The translations under genes were made by a program, and so were the position numbers. The notes under the pieces are model-generated. The model saw nothing but the letters and a program-made list of their open reading frames with translations. It was not told where the DNA came from and ran no database searches. Of a stretch of 64,000 nucleotides of DNA, positions 42,598 to 50,971 are shown one piece after another. This DNA comes from Ardenticatenaceae bacterium. GTDB taxonomy: Bacteria; Chloroflexota; Anaerolineae; Promineifilales; Promineifilaceae. The stretch's first letter is position 1. Every line of letters starts with the position of its first letter. Location: contig JACKBN010000021.1 of the NCBI GenBank assembly GCA_020634565.1, positions 15,443 to 79,442 of the forward strand. Reading direction: 5' to 3'.

Positions 42598-43655
42598 AAT
42601 TCTCTGCCGATTGGCGACCAAGCTCGACAAATCTCGTTTGGTTGTTCGCCGCTTTTCTTTTGTTAACGGCCTGTACCGCTTCTGCTGATGTTGGCGCAAC
42701 GGCCGTTCCCGCAACCGTTCAGCTTTCTGCCATCGTGACGGCAACCCCGACTGCCACGCCGATTCCCACAGATGAGCCTGCTACGCAGCCATCCTCCACA
42801 CCTTCTGAAGAGAAAGATGCGGTAAGCGAAACGGCCGTTCCATCCATGCCCACTGCACCCCCAACGGCCGTTCCCACCCCATCCCCCACCGATTTTGTCA
42901 ATGGCGTTCCGGTAAGTGAGATTGTGATCCTGTCGCCGGAAACGGCCGTTCACATTCAGGAAATATTTGCGCAGGGGCAGGAATACGGCCGTAATGCCCA
43001 CGCCTTCTCTAAGCTGGGCGACAGTGCCGTGCTGGTGGATAGTTTCCTGACTCGCTTTGATGATCCGACCAAGTACACCCTGGGTGAATGGGGCTTTTTG
43101 CAGCCGACGATTGATTATTACGCCGGGTCATTTCGGCGCTATGGCGTGGCCACGCGGGTGGGCTTAAGTTCGTGGGGCGTGATGGACCCGACCTGGGCCA
43201 ACAAGGAATTTTGCAATCCCAACGAGGTGATGCTTGCCTGCGAAATCCGCCTGTTTAACCCCAGCGTCCTGCTCATTCACCTGGGCACCAACGACATTGG
43301 CGAAGCCGAGACGTTTGAGACCAACATGCGCACCATCGTCGAGTTTTGCATCATGCAGGGCATCATTCCCATCCTGGCCACCAAGGCAGACCGCTTTGAA
43401 GGCGACGACAACCACAACAACCAAATCCTGATCGATCTGGCAGCCGAATATCAGGTTCCGCTGTGGGATTTTGATGCCGTGGCCGAAACGCTGCCCGGTC
43501 GTGGCCTGGATGAAGATCAAATCCATCTCACCAAATCGCTAACCAACGATTACACCAATCCAGACATCTGGAACAGCGGCTATCCGGTGAGCGACCTCAC
43601 CGCGCTGCTGATGCTGGACGCCGTGCGCCAGATTGTGGAGGATGTCCAGCCGTGA
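42576..43655 (+). CDS. SGNH/GDSL-family lipoprotein
   Basis: 359 residues. A lipobox LLTAC (Cys33) is followed by an Ala/Thr/Pro linker to about residue 100, then an SGNH hydrolase-like domain: KLGDSAVLVDSF (block I, Ser), LIHLGTNDIGEAETF (block III, Asn) and DEDQIHLT (block V, His). The family contains esterases and acyltransferases. Its position between the microprotein and an MBOAT gene suggests it transfers or removes acyl groups on an extracellular glycan. ATG at 42576; the frame is open upstream but overlaps the microprotein. Five ACGGCCGT copies occur within 290 bp of the linker region. Confidence 0.88.
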   Translation: MDLPKFLKFSADWRPSSTNLVWLFAAFLLLTACTASADVGATAVPATVQLSAIVTATPTATPIPTDEPATQPSSTPSEEKDAVSETAVPSMPTAPPTAVPTPSPTDFVNGVPVSEIVILSPETAVHIQEIFAQGQEYGRNAHAFSKLGDSAVLVDSFLTRFDDPTKYTLGEWGFLQPTIDYYAGSFRRYGVATRVGLSSWGVMDPTWANKEFCNPNEVMLACEIRLFNPSVLLIHLGTNDIGEAETFETNMRTIVEFCIMQGIIPILATKADRFEGDDNHNNQILIDLAAEYQVPLWDFDAVAETLPGRGLDEDQIHLTKSLTNDYTNPDIWNSGYPVSDLTALLMLDAVRQIVEDVQP

Positions 43656-45106
43656 ACGCGGGCCTGGCCACGATTGCCATCTTCGTGGCGCTGGCCATTG
43701 TCTATGCCTGGCTTCCGCTGCGCTGGCGGCCCACTTTTTTGCTGATTGTCAGCGTGCTGGCGATTTATGCGCTCCAACCGTTCAGCAACCTGCGCTTTGC
43801 CGCCTATTCCCTGCAAACGCTCACCATTTTGCTCACTCTGGCCACCTGGTGGCTCACCCAGCGGCTGGTGCCTGATGCGCCGACGCTGACCCGCCAGGAC
43901 CGCGTTACGTTGCTGGTTCTGCTGGGTCTTGTGTTGCTCGTCACCGCCGACCGCCTATTGCCGGTGACGATGCGGCTGCTGCCGTACCGACCGCCACAGG
44001 TGGGTTGGGTGCTGCTAATTTTGATTGGTATGGCCGTTCTCTCCCTCCTCCTCGCCCAAATTTTACGCCGCCTGCCCTACCGCCATGTGCTCGCCGGAGC
44101 GATGCTGGTGTTGGTCGCCATCTTTGTGCTGCTGAAGTGGGCTCCGGCAGCAACGGCCGTTGCCGCCCTCTGGCGCAGCTGGACCGGTGAACAGGTTGCT
44201 CTGGCTGCCCCGTCTGACCTAGCCTGGCTGGGCTTTTCCTACGTTGCTTTCCGCCTCATCCACACCCTGCGCGACCGGCAAACCGGGCTGTTGCCCGCCT
44301 GCACCTTGCCTGAATTTGTCACCTACGTGCTCTTTTTCCCGGCCTACACCGCCGGTCCAATTGACCGTCTGGAGCGCTTTGTCGGCGATTTCCGTGCACT
44401 CGATGCCGTGCCTACGGCCACACGTTGGGGGCAGGGCGGCTGGCGCATTGCCGTCGGCCTGTTCAAAAAATTTGTCATTGCCGATTCGCTGGCGCTGGGG
44501 CTGTCGTTAACGGCCGTATCCGCCCAGCAGGCCACCTCCACCGCCGGACTCTGGCTGCTGCTCTACGGCTACGCCTTCCGCCTCTACTTTGATTTCAGCG
44601 GCTACAGCGACATCGCCATTGGCCTGGGCATCCTGTTTGGCATCAAACTGCCGGAAAATTTCCGCGCGCCGTATCTTAAAAGCAACCTCACCAGCTTTTG
44701 GCAAAGTTGGCACATCACCCTCAGCGATTGGGCGCGCTTTTACATTTTCACGCCGCTGTCGCGCAGCCTGCTGCGCCGCAAGCCGCGCCCCTCGCCGCAG
44801 CTCATTTTGCTCACCGCCCACCTCAGCACGATGCTGGTGATTGGCCTGTGGCACGGCATCACCGCCAACTTTGTGATTTGGGGGCTGTGGCATGGCGTGG
44901 GGCTGTTTGTCCACAAGCAGTGGTCCGACCGGACGCGCCGCTGGTATCGTTCCCTGGCTGACAAACCGGGGCAAAAACGGGCCTGGTCGCTGGTGGGTTG
45001 GTTCATCACCTTTCATTACGTCGTGCTGGGCTGGGTCTGGTTTGCCCTGCCCACCGTGCCGCTGGCGTGGCAGACGTTTGCTAAATTGATGGGAACGGCC
45101 GTATGA
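43652..45106 (+). CDS. MBOAT family O-acyltransferase (DltB/AlgI-like)
   Basis: 484-residue polytopic enzyme that moves an acyl group from an intracellular carrier across the membrane. Family motifs are FFPAYTAGPIDRLERFV, YFDFSGYSDIAIGLG, NFRAPYLKSNLTSFWQSWHITLSDW and GLWHGITANFVIWG with the invariant His at residue 401. An extended set of N-terminal hydrophobic segments (about 130 residues) precedes the conserved core. The GTG start overlaps the SGNH gene by 4 bp (GTGA), and the end overlaps the next start by 4 bp (ATGA). The last codons are an ACGGCCGT copy (Thr-Ala-Val). Confidence 0.95.
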   Translation: MNAGLATIAIFVALAIVYAWLPLRWRPTFLLIVSVLAIYALQPFSNLRFAAYSLQTLTILLTLATWWLTQRLVPDAPTLTRQDRVTLLVLLGLVLLVTADRLLPVTMRLLPYRPPQVGWVLLILIGMAVLSLLLAQILRRLPYRHVLAGAMLVLVAIFVLLKWAPAATAVAALWRSWTGEQVALAAPSDLAWLGFSYVAFRLIHTLRDRQTGLLPACTLPEFVTYVLFFPAYTAGPIDRLERFVGDFRALDAVPTATRWGQGGWRIAVGLFKKFVIADSLALGLSLTAVSAQQATSTAGLWLLLYGYAFRLYFDFSGYSDIAIGLGILFGIKLPENFRAPYLKSNLTSFWQSWHITLSDWARFYIFTPLSRSLLRRKPRPSPQLILLTAHLSTMLVIGLWHGITANFVIWGLWHGVGLFVHKQWSDRTRRWYRSLADKPGQKRAWSLVGWFITFHYVVLGWVWFALPTVPLAWQTFAKLMGTAV

Positions 45107-46251
45107 ACGAATCGTCCCAAATCTTTACCTGGCGCTTTTTGCTGCGCGTCTTGCTAAAAACGGCATTGCTCTTTGTGGTTATCAATTTGCTTTTTGCTGT
45201 GGCGGTGACACCGGAAAGTTACGGCCGTCTTTCCCTTTACAACCATTTCTGGCCGGGGCGAGATCGGCTGCCCTACGGTGAAAATCCGGCCGAATCGTAC
45301 AACCTGAGCCTGAACAATCTGCCCGCCATGTTTGCCAGCCACCGCTTGGCCCAGCCCAAAGCTGAGGATGAATTCCGTGTGCTGCTGTTGGGGGATTCGG
45401 CCGTGTGGGGCTGGCTGCTGCCCAACGCGGACACGCTGGCGGGTCAATTGAACCGGATGGATTTGCGCAGCGCGGACGGCCGTTCGCTCACTTTCTATAA
45501 CCTGGGCTACCCGATTTTGTCGCTGAGCAAGGATTTACTGCTATTGGACGAGGCGCTGGCTTACGAACCAGACCTCATCGTCTGGCTGGTGACGCTGGAT
45601 TCATTTGCCCCGGCGCAGCAGCTGAACCATCCGCTGCTGTGGCACAATGTGTCGCGCACGCGTGAGCTTATTCAAACCTACCAACTGCCGTTGGATGTGG
45701 CAGACGGCCGTTTCATCGAACCTAATTTTTGGCAGCGCACCCTGGTTGGACAGCGGCAGGAACTGGCCAATTGGCTGCGCTTGCAGCAGTTGGGCGTTGC
45801 CTGGCAGGCCACCAGAGTCGATCAATTTATCCCGCCAGAATACACGCCCCGCGCTTCTGATTTTGAGCCGGATGAAAGTTGGCAGGGGTTTGATACGGCC
45901 GTTCCCCTCACCGCCGCCGATTTGTCCTTCCCCATGCTGGCCGCTGGCGTGCAAATGGCAGCCGATGTGCCCGTCGTCATCGTGAATGAGCCGATTTTTG
46001 TCAGCGATGGGCAGAACAGCGATCTGCGCTACAATGCCTGGTATCCCCGCTGGGCCTATGACCAGTACCGGGAATTGTTGGCGGAAACGGCCGTTACCCA
46101 CCAGTGGCCTTATCTCGATTTGTGGAATCTGGTGCCCGGTGATGAGTTTACGGACAGTCCGGTGCATTTAACGGCCGTTGGCAACAAAATGCTGGCGGAT
46201 GAGATAGCTGTTTGGTTGACTGAAGAAGGGAGATTGGAGACTGGAGATTAG
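45103..46251 (+). CDS. DltD-like SGNH membrane protein
   Basis: 382 residues with an N-terminal membrane anchor (about 17-36) and an extracellular SGNH domain: VLLLGDSAVWGWLLP (Ser99), YNLGYPILSLSKDLLLLDEA, VIVNEPIFV and TDSPVHLTAVGNKMLADEI with Asp351 and His355. This is the DltD/AlgX type partner that completes acyl transfer with an MBOAT protein. ATGA overlap with the MBOAT gene supports a joint complex. The final residues (EEGRLETGD) are encoded by the start of the CAATCTC word repeat that follows. Confidence 0.87.
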   Translation: MNESSQIFTWRFLLRVLLKTALLFVVINLLFAVAVTPESYGRLSLYNHFWPGRDRLPYGENPAESYNLSLNNLPAMFASHRLAQPKAEDEFRVLLLGDSAVWGWLLPNADTLAGQLNRMDLRSADGRSLTFYNLGYPILSLSKDLLLLDEALAYEPDLIVWLVTLDSFAPAQQLNHPLLWHNVSRTRELIQTYQLPLDVADGRFIEPNFWQRTLVGQRQELANWLRLQQLGVAWQATRVDQFIPPEYTPRASDFEPDESWQGFDTAVPLTAADLSFPMLAAGVQMAADVPVVIVNEPIFVSDGQNSDLRYNAWYPRWAYDQYRELLAETAVTHQWPYLDLWNLVPGDEFTDSPVHLTAVGNKMLADEIAVWLTEEGRLETGD

Positions 46252-46296
46252 AGATTAGAGATTCACCAATCTCCAATCTCTAATCTCCAATCTCCC
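46228..46296. repeat. CAATCTC word-repeat palindrome
   Basis: Six GAGATT-type words (GGAGATTGGAGACTGGAGATT and onward) face four AATCTC words across CACC. The element begins within the coding end of the DltD-like gene and includes its stop codon, then ends just before the acyl carrier protein gene. Related CCAATCTCC words recur at 51386-51416. Confidence 0.85.
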
Positions 46297-46312
46297 GATA
46301 AAGGAACGATAA

Positions 46313-46567
46313 ATGAACGAAACAACGATACGCCGCCAGATGCGCGCGTTTATTTTGAATGAATTGGTCCGCGAGCCGGATTATCCGCTGCGCGACGATG
46401 AAGGCATTATCTCCAGCGGGCTGATGGATTCGTTTGCCCTGGCCGAACTGGGTGTGTACGTGGAAGATGTGTTTGATGTCTACATCCCCGACGCCGATTT
46501 GACCGTGGCCAAAATGGATTCGCTCCACCAGATGGTCGCGCGCGTGCTGCGCGATTTGCCTGCCTAA
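46313..46567 (+). CDS. Acyl carrier protein (DltC-like)
   Basis: 84-residue carrier with the phosphopantetheine site GLMDSFALAEL (Ser40; DSF in place of DSL). Helices before and after match carrier-protein spacing. In Dlt-type systems the carrier holds the activated acyl or aminoacyl group as a thioester for the MBOAT protein. The stop TAA shares its last A with the ATG of the ligase (TAATG), so the two are translated together. Confidence 0.92.
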   Translation: MNETTIRRQMRAFILNELVREPDYPLRDDEGIISSGLMDSFALAELGVYVEDVFDVYIPDADLTVAKMDSLHQMVARVLRDLPA

Positions 46568-48237
46568 TGCTGACCCTAGCCACTCGCGACACTTTTCACA
46601 CGCTGCTAGACGCACGCACCTTTGCCGAGCCAAACGATGCCCCGGCCATCATTTTTGTAGCAACGGAGGCCGAGCCGGTTGTGGTGACGCGGCGGGAATT
46701 GGCAACGGCCGTTGCCCAACACGCCGCCGCCTTCCACTCCCTGGGCCTTCAACCCGGTGACCTGGTGCTCATCGCCCACACGCAAAATCTGGAGAGCATC
46801 TACGCCTTTTGGGGCGCGCTTTGGTTAGGGGCAATTCCTACACTCTTTCCCAGCCTCACGGAAAAGTTGGACGCCGACGTGTACCGTCGCAACATGGCTC
46901 AACTGATTGCCCTGTCGCAGGTAAAGGCGGTGCTCACCAGCGACGACTTTGCCGCCACCCTGCGCGATGTGGCCAGCTGTCCGGTTTATGGCACCTCCGA
47001 TTTGCCGCTTGACGCGCCATCGCCCAGCTTCACCTCGCCCGATCCCGATGCCATTGCCTTTTTGCAGCACTCCTCCGGCACGACCGGTTTGCAGAAGGGG
47101 GTGGCGCTGGCGCATACGGCCGTTCTCAATCAACTTGCCGCCTACAGCGAAGCCATCGCTCTGCAAGCCGACGACGTGGTGGTGAGCTGGCTGCCGCTCT
47201 ACCACGACATGGGCCTCATTGCCGGCTTTTTGCTGCCGCTGGTGCAGGGCGTGCCGCTGGTGCTGCTGTCGCCGTTTGATTGGGTGCAGCATCCCGCGCT
47301 GCTGCTGCAAGCGATTGATCGCTACCGGGGCACACTCTGTTGGCTGCCCAACTTTGCCTACAACCACTGCGCCCGGCGCATTCGCCGCCGGGATAAAGAG
47401 GCGGTGTCGTTGGCCTCGATGCGGCTGTTCATTAACTGTTCGGAGCCGGTGCGGCACAGCAGCCACCAGCTTTTCCTCGATGCGTTTGCGGCTCAGGGTG
47501 TGACGCCGGACATGCTTGGCGTGAGCTACGCCATGGCTGAAAACACGTTTGCTGTGACGCAAACGCCGCCGGGTCAGTCGGCTAACCTGGATTGGATCGA
47601 CGGCCGAATTCTCGCTGAGCAAAAATTGGCTGAACCCGTCGAACCAACGCATGCTGACGCTGTGCCAATGGTTTCTTGCGGACGGCCGATTTGGGGGACG
47701 GCCGTTGCTATTGTAAATGAAGATGGCGAGTCACTGCCGCCGCGCCAGGTGGGCGAAATCGTGGTGCAAAGTGACTGTATGTTGACGGGCTACTACAAGC
47801 GGGATGATTTACGGCCGTTCCGCAACGGCTGGTATCACACGGGCGATCGTGGCTATCTGGCTGATGGTGAGCTGTACGTCATTGGCCGCAGCAAGGATTT
47901 GATCATCAACGCGGGCAAAAATGTTTACCCGCAAGATATTGAGGCGGTGGTGAATGAGGTGTCGGGCGTCTATCCAGGGCGGGCGGTGGTCTTTGGCGTG
48001 CCCGATGAGCGAGAAGGCACTGAGCTGATTGCGGTGGTTGCCGAAGTAGAAACGTCCGATCTTGAAGCGCAAAATCAGATTCGTTTGGCAATTCGGCAGG
48101 CGGTGGGGGCGGAAACGGCCGTAAGCGCCAGCTTTGTCACCCTGGTGCCGCGCCACTGGCTGCTCAAAACCTCCAGCGGCAAAATTGCCCGCGCCGAAAA
48201 TCGGCGTAAATGGTTGGCTGAACGAAACACCCATTAG
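46567..48237 (+). CDS. AMP-dependent acyl-(acyl carrier protein) ligase
   Basis: 556 residues, ANL superfamily. The phosphate-binding loop is SSGTTGLQKGVALAH, later motifs are SWLPLYHDMGLIAGFLLPL, WYHTGDRGYLADGELYVIGRSKDLIINAGKNVYPQDIE, and the C-terminal Lys region LLKTSSGKIARAENRRKW. The PLYHDMGLI and FxxPL pattern is that of fatty acyl-AMP ligases (FAAL-like) rather than D-alanine ligases (DltA), so a fatty acid is the likelier load. Coupled to the carrier gene by TAATG. A strong terminator follows. Confidence 0.93.
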   Translation: MLTLATRDTFHTLLDARTFAEPNDAPAIIFVATEAEPVVVTRRELATAVAQHAAAFHSLGLQPGDLVLIAHTQNLESIYAFWGALWLGAIPTLFPSLTEKLDADVYRRNMAQLIALSQVKAVLTSDDFAATLRDVASCPVYGTSDLPLDAPSPSFTSPDPDAIAFLQHSSGTTGLQKGVALAHTAVLNQLAAYSEAIALQADDVVVSWLPLYHDMGLIAGFLLPLVQGVPLVLLSPFDWVQHPALLLQAIDRYRGTLCWLPNFAYNHCARRIRRRDKEAVSLASMRLFINCSEPVRHSSHQLFLDAFAAQGVTPDMLGVSYAMAENTFAVTQTPPGQSANLDWIDGRILAEQKLAEPVEPTHADAVPMVSCGRPIWGTAVAIVNEDGESLPPRQVGEIVVQSDCMLTGYYKRDDLRPFRNGWYHTGDRGYLADGELYVIGRSKDLIINAGKNVYPQDIEAVVNEVSGVYPGRAVVFGVPDEREGTELIAVVAEVETSDLEAQNQIRLAIRQAVGAETAVSASFVTLVPRHWLLKTSSGKIARAENRRKWLAERNTH

Positions 48238-48243
48238 AACGCG

Positions 48244-48277
48244 AAAAGCCGCCGCTGTCCCCACAGCGGCGGCTTTT
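48244..48277. terminator. Bidirectional intrinsic terminator
   Basis: AAAAGCCGCCGCTGT (48244-48258) and its perfect complement (48263-48277) enclose a CCCC loop. The stem ends in A on one side and T on the other, allowing use on both strands. It separates the acylation operon from the convergent recombinase-like gene. Confidence 0.92.
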
Positions 48278-48378
48278 CAACAGGAAAACAATGTTTAAGT
48301 TACCCTTGTAACGTCATTGTTTGCCTAAAAGTTCCCTTTCTGACTTTTCGCTTTTCCCCAATAAACGATGACCGTTTG

Positions 48379-49335
48379 CTAATCGTCTGTTCCTACTTGC
48401 TCCGTCAAGCGTTCCAGCTTCGATTTTGTTTCACGCCAAGTGATTTTGGAGAGCCCCAACTTTTGCCGGATATCATCTGGCTCCTCTTTGGCGCGCCAGT
48501 CGCGCATGGTGGCGGCCCAACGCAGGTTTTCAAAGGAGAGCTGGCCGCGGTCTAGCCCAGCTTCGTCGCCCACATCACGCAGGATGTATTCCAGATTGCG
48601 AGGGGTGCAGGTGAACAGCGTATCCGGCGGTTCATATTGCGCCAAGTACTCATCGAGAACGTCCAGCCATTCTGGTTCCAGATAAAGTTTGCGCTCTTTG
48701 TAGCGCAAACGCGGGTTGGCATATCGAATGAACAGCATTGGCTGCTCGGTATCGCTGCGATCGACGTGGTTGGGCACGATGGCCATTGCTTCGCCCTTTT
48801 TGATGCCGGTTTGCAGCAGCAAGGTGAGCAGCAGGTGCGGTCGGGCATCTGGTTTTTGCTCCTGGCTACCTTCCCGGATTTGTTGGGTGACGGTTAGCGC
48901 CTTCGCTAAATCGTCCTCGCTGGGGATGGTGGGGAGGGGGCTTTTGACGCTGCGTTGAATGACGGCATTTGAGGGATCGTTTGGCAGCACGCCCGCTTCA
49001 TGCAGCCAGCCAAAGAACACCTTTAGGGTGGTGACGCGCCGGGCGTATGATTTGGGGCTGCAAGGCACGCCGCGTTCTTCCAGCAACCATTGCAGAAAAT
49101 CGTTTAAGTTTTTGGTGCCAATTTCACCAATGGGTTGGCCGATGCCCAAATATTTGCCTAAAAGCCGCACATCGCTGGCAAAAGCTTTCATGGTGTTGAT
49201 GGCAAAGCCTTCATCCCGCATGTGGGTTTCAAACAGGCCCAAGGCGGCCTGGATGGACGCATCGGCCGAGAGTGGCGGGGCATCCTGGGCCGGAGGTAGT
49301 TTATCAGGGGAGATTAAAGGTTTTTGTTCGCTCAC
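48379..49335 (-). CDS. Tyrosine-recombinase-like protein with degenerate active site
   Basis: 318 residues. An N-terminal SAM-like DNA-binding domain (about 28-125: ALGLFETHMRDEGFAINTMKAF, SYARRVTTLKVFFGWLHEAG) and a catalytic-type domain are visible. The Arg I region reads LLQTGIKKGEAMAI, with Lys179 where Arg is normal. The HxLR region reads FENLRWAATM, and the final LGLSKITWRETKSKLERL lacks the nucleophilic Tyr. It probably binds DNA without recombining it. GTG start with AAGGAG 9 bases upstream. No att-like repeats or phage genes are nearby. Confidence 0.8.
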   Translation of the reverse strand: MSEQKPLISPDKLPPAQDAPPLSADASIQAALGLFETHMRDEGFAINTMKAFASDVRLLGKYLGIGQPIGEIGTKNLNDFLQWLLEERGVPCSPKSYARRVTTLKVFFGWLHEAGVLPNDPSNAVIQRSVKSPLPTIPSEDDLAKALTVTQQIREGSQEQKPDARPHLLLTLLLQTGIKKGEAMAIVPNHVDRSDTEQPMLFIRYANPRLRYKERKLYLEPEWLDVLDEYLAQYEPPDTLFTCTPRNLEYILRDVGDEAGLDRGQLSFENLRWAATMRDWRAKEEPDDIRQKLGLSKITWRETKSKLERLTEQVGTDD

Positions 49336-49430
49336 GCTTACCGCTCCTTTACGCGATTTTTCGTATAGACGCGAATATTAGAACAGATGAACCATTTTGT
49401 CAAGACGGCCGTTGCTCACCCAAACAAATA

Positions 49431-49459
49431 TTGCATCTAGCGGGAGAAGCTATTAGAAT
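49431..49459 (+). promoter_or_regulatory. Candidate promoter for the helix-hairpin-helix pair
   Basis: TTGCAT (49431-49436), 17-bp spacer, TAGAAT (49454-49459), 69 bp before the ATG at 49529. The -10 matches five of six consensus bases; the -35 is weaker. Confidence 0.4.
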
Positions 49460-49528
49460 GACACGTAAGCCGTATGTTATGTTTAGCAACTGTTTACTGT
49501 TTATAAGCCTCAAAACAATAGGTTCCGT

Positions 49529-49984
49529 ATGAAAGAAAAACATTCCTTTAATTTTATGATTGGCTTGCTGATTGGCGGGCTGGTTGGTTTGCTGTTTTGG
49601 TATTGGCAAAAAAGCACGTCCGCCGAGGATGGGGCGCTATCGCTTCTGGATAAGCTAGCGGCGACGGAAAAACGGGTGCGCCAGCTAAAAATTGAGATGG
49701 AGAGCGGCGAGGCCGCGCCAGAAGCTTTGCGGAATATTCCGCTGCCGGGCCGGATTGCTGAAGTTCCTTCCTTTTTGCGTAAAGAGCGTGGCGGCGAGAC
49801 AGACGCAGATGATTTAACGCAGGTGAAGGGGATTGGGGCGGTGTTAAACGGCCGTTTGCAAGAAGCTGGCATTCAAACGTTTGCTAAACTCAATGCGCTT
49901 TCTGCTGAAAAATTAGCCGATGTTCTGCAAATTCGTTTAGGGCGGGCAGAGAATATTCTGGCTGAGGCCAAAGCATTTTCATAG
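49529..49984 (+). CDS. Membrane-anchored helix-hairpin-helix protein
   Basis: 151 residues. A glycine-rich membrane segment (about 9-27, IGLLIGGLVGLLFWYW) is followed by a short coiled coil and a C-terminal domain DLTQVKGIGAVLNGRLQEAGIQTFAKLNAL. The KGIGxxLxxRLxxxGIxTFxxL pattern is that of the helix-hairpin-helix domain seen at the C-terminus of many ribosomal-protein-L21-like and membrane proteins. It may bind nucleic acid or protein near the membrane. The next gene, 15 bp downstream, has the same plan. Confidence 0.8.
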   Translation: MKEKHSFNFMIGLLIGGLVGLLFWYWQKSTSAEDGALSLLDKLAATEKRVRQLKIEMESGEAAPEALRNIPLPGRIAEVPSFLRKERGGETDADDLTQVKGIGAVLNGRLQEAGIQTFAKLNALSAEKLADVLQIRLGRAENILAEAKAFS

Positions 49985-49999
49985 CAAGGCGGGTGAAGT

Positions 50000-50971
50000 A
50001 TGACTGTTGAGTTGGTTCTGGCCGTTATTGTGGGTTTGGTGATTGGGGTGTTGATTGCACTTTATATCGACAGTCAAACGTTGGTGCGTCGGGTGCAGGA
50101 AGCCAGTTCAGAAAAGCAAACGGCGCAGGCTGCGTTGCAAAAGGTTCAAATTCAGCATCAGGCCTTAGTGCAAAAGATGCAATCGGCTGAAGCTGATCTA
50201 AAAACGGCCGTTGCCGAAAGAACCGAGCTAGAAGAGATGATTGCCAGGCAGCTGGCAGAAATCGAGGCCAGTCGCGAGCAGCTGCAAACCAGTATTCAAA
50301 CCAATGAGGCGCTAAAAGAAAATATTCAAGAGACACAAGCCCGATTGGAAGAGCTGGAAGCCTTGCGATTTATGGCAGAAGAAAAATTAGCCACAGCCGA
50401 TGCCGAAAACCAACGTTTGACAGGTGAAGGGCAGCTGATGGAGGCTGAAATTGCCCTGCTTGAGCAGAAAATCGACGGTTTAACTGCGGAGCAAGAACAA
50501 GCACAGCAGCAGCTCGCCGCGGTCGAAGCCCGATTTGCCGCTGTAGATGCCGAAAAAGATACGGCGCTGGTTCAACTACAGCAGGCAGAGTTGGCCAATG
50601 CGGAACAAATGGTCAAGATTGAAACGTTGCAAGAGCGTTTGTCTGAGATAGAGAAGCTGCGGCAAGAGCTGACAGTAACGAACGAGAAGTTACAGACATC
50701 TGATGCGCATCTTTCCCGACTGCAAGACACGATGGATGATGTCAAGACGAAGATGCATTACAGTGGCAAAAACCAGCTCCAGCTCATTCGCGGCATCGGC
50801 CCCGCCTATGCGCGTCGACTAAACGAATTTGGCATACAGACCTTTGCCGAACTGGCGGAATGTAATGCCGAGCAGGTGGCGAGCATCATCAAGAAGAAGA
50901 ATTGGCAGGCGGCGAATATTCAAGATTGGCTGGAGGAAGCCAAAGCCCTAGCGGCCACGCTTGAAGATTAG
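50000..50971 (+). CDS. Membrane-anchored coiled-coil protein with C-terminal helix-hairpin-helix
   Basis: 323 residues. An N-terminal membrane segment (about 3-22), about 220 residues of charged, Gln/Glu-rich coiled coil (25-250) and a C-terminal HhH domain, LQLIRGIGPAYARRLNEFGIQTFAELAEC. The architecture repeats that of the smaller upstream protein with a much longer coiled coil, so the two may form a heteromeric rod at the membrane. It converges with the AcnX small-subunit gene, overlapping it by 4 bp. Confidence 0.8.
   Translation: MTVELVLAVIVGLVIGVLIALYIDSQTLVRRVQEASSEKQTAQAALQKVQIQHQALVQKMQSAEADLKTAVAERTELEEMIARQLAEIEASREQLQTSIQTNEALKENIQETQARLEELEALRFMAEEKLATADAENQRLTGEGQLMEAEIALLEQKIDGLTAEQEQAQQQLAAVEARFAAVDAEKDTALVQLQQAELANAEQMVKIETLQERLSEIEKLRQELTVTNEKLQTSDAHLSRLQDTMDDVKTKMHYSGKNQLQLIRGIGPAYARRLNEFGIQTFAELAECNAEQVASIIKKKNWQAANIQDWLEEAKALAATLED

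Noticed and set aside
46825..47652. 275-codon open frame on the minus strand
   Set aside because: It is antisense to the AMP-ligase gene and rich in Arg/His/Gln without domain features.
48379..49335. Integrated element or genomic island around the recombinase-like gene
   Set aside because: No tRNA target, attachment-site repeats or phage-like genes are adjacent and the active site is degenerate.
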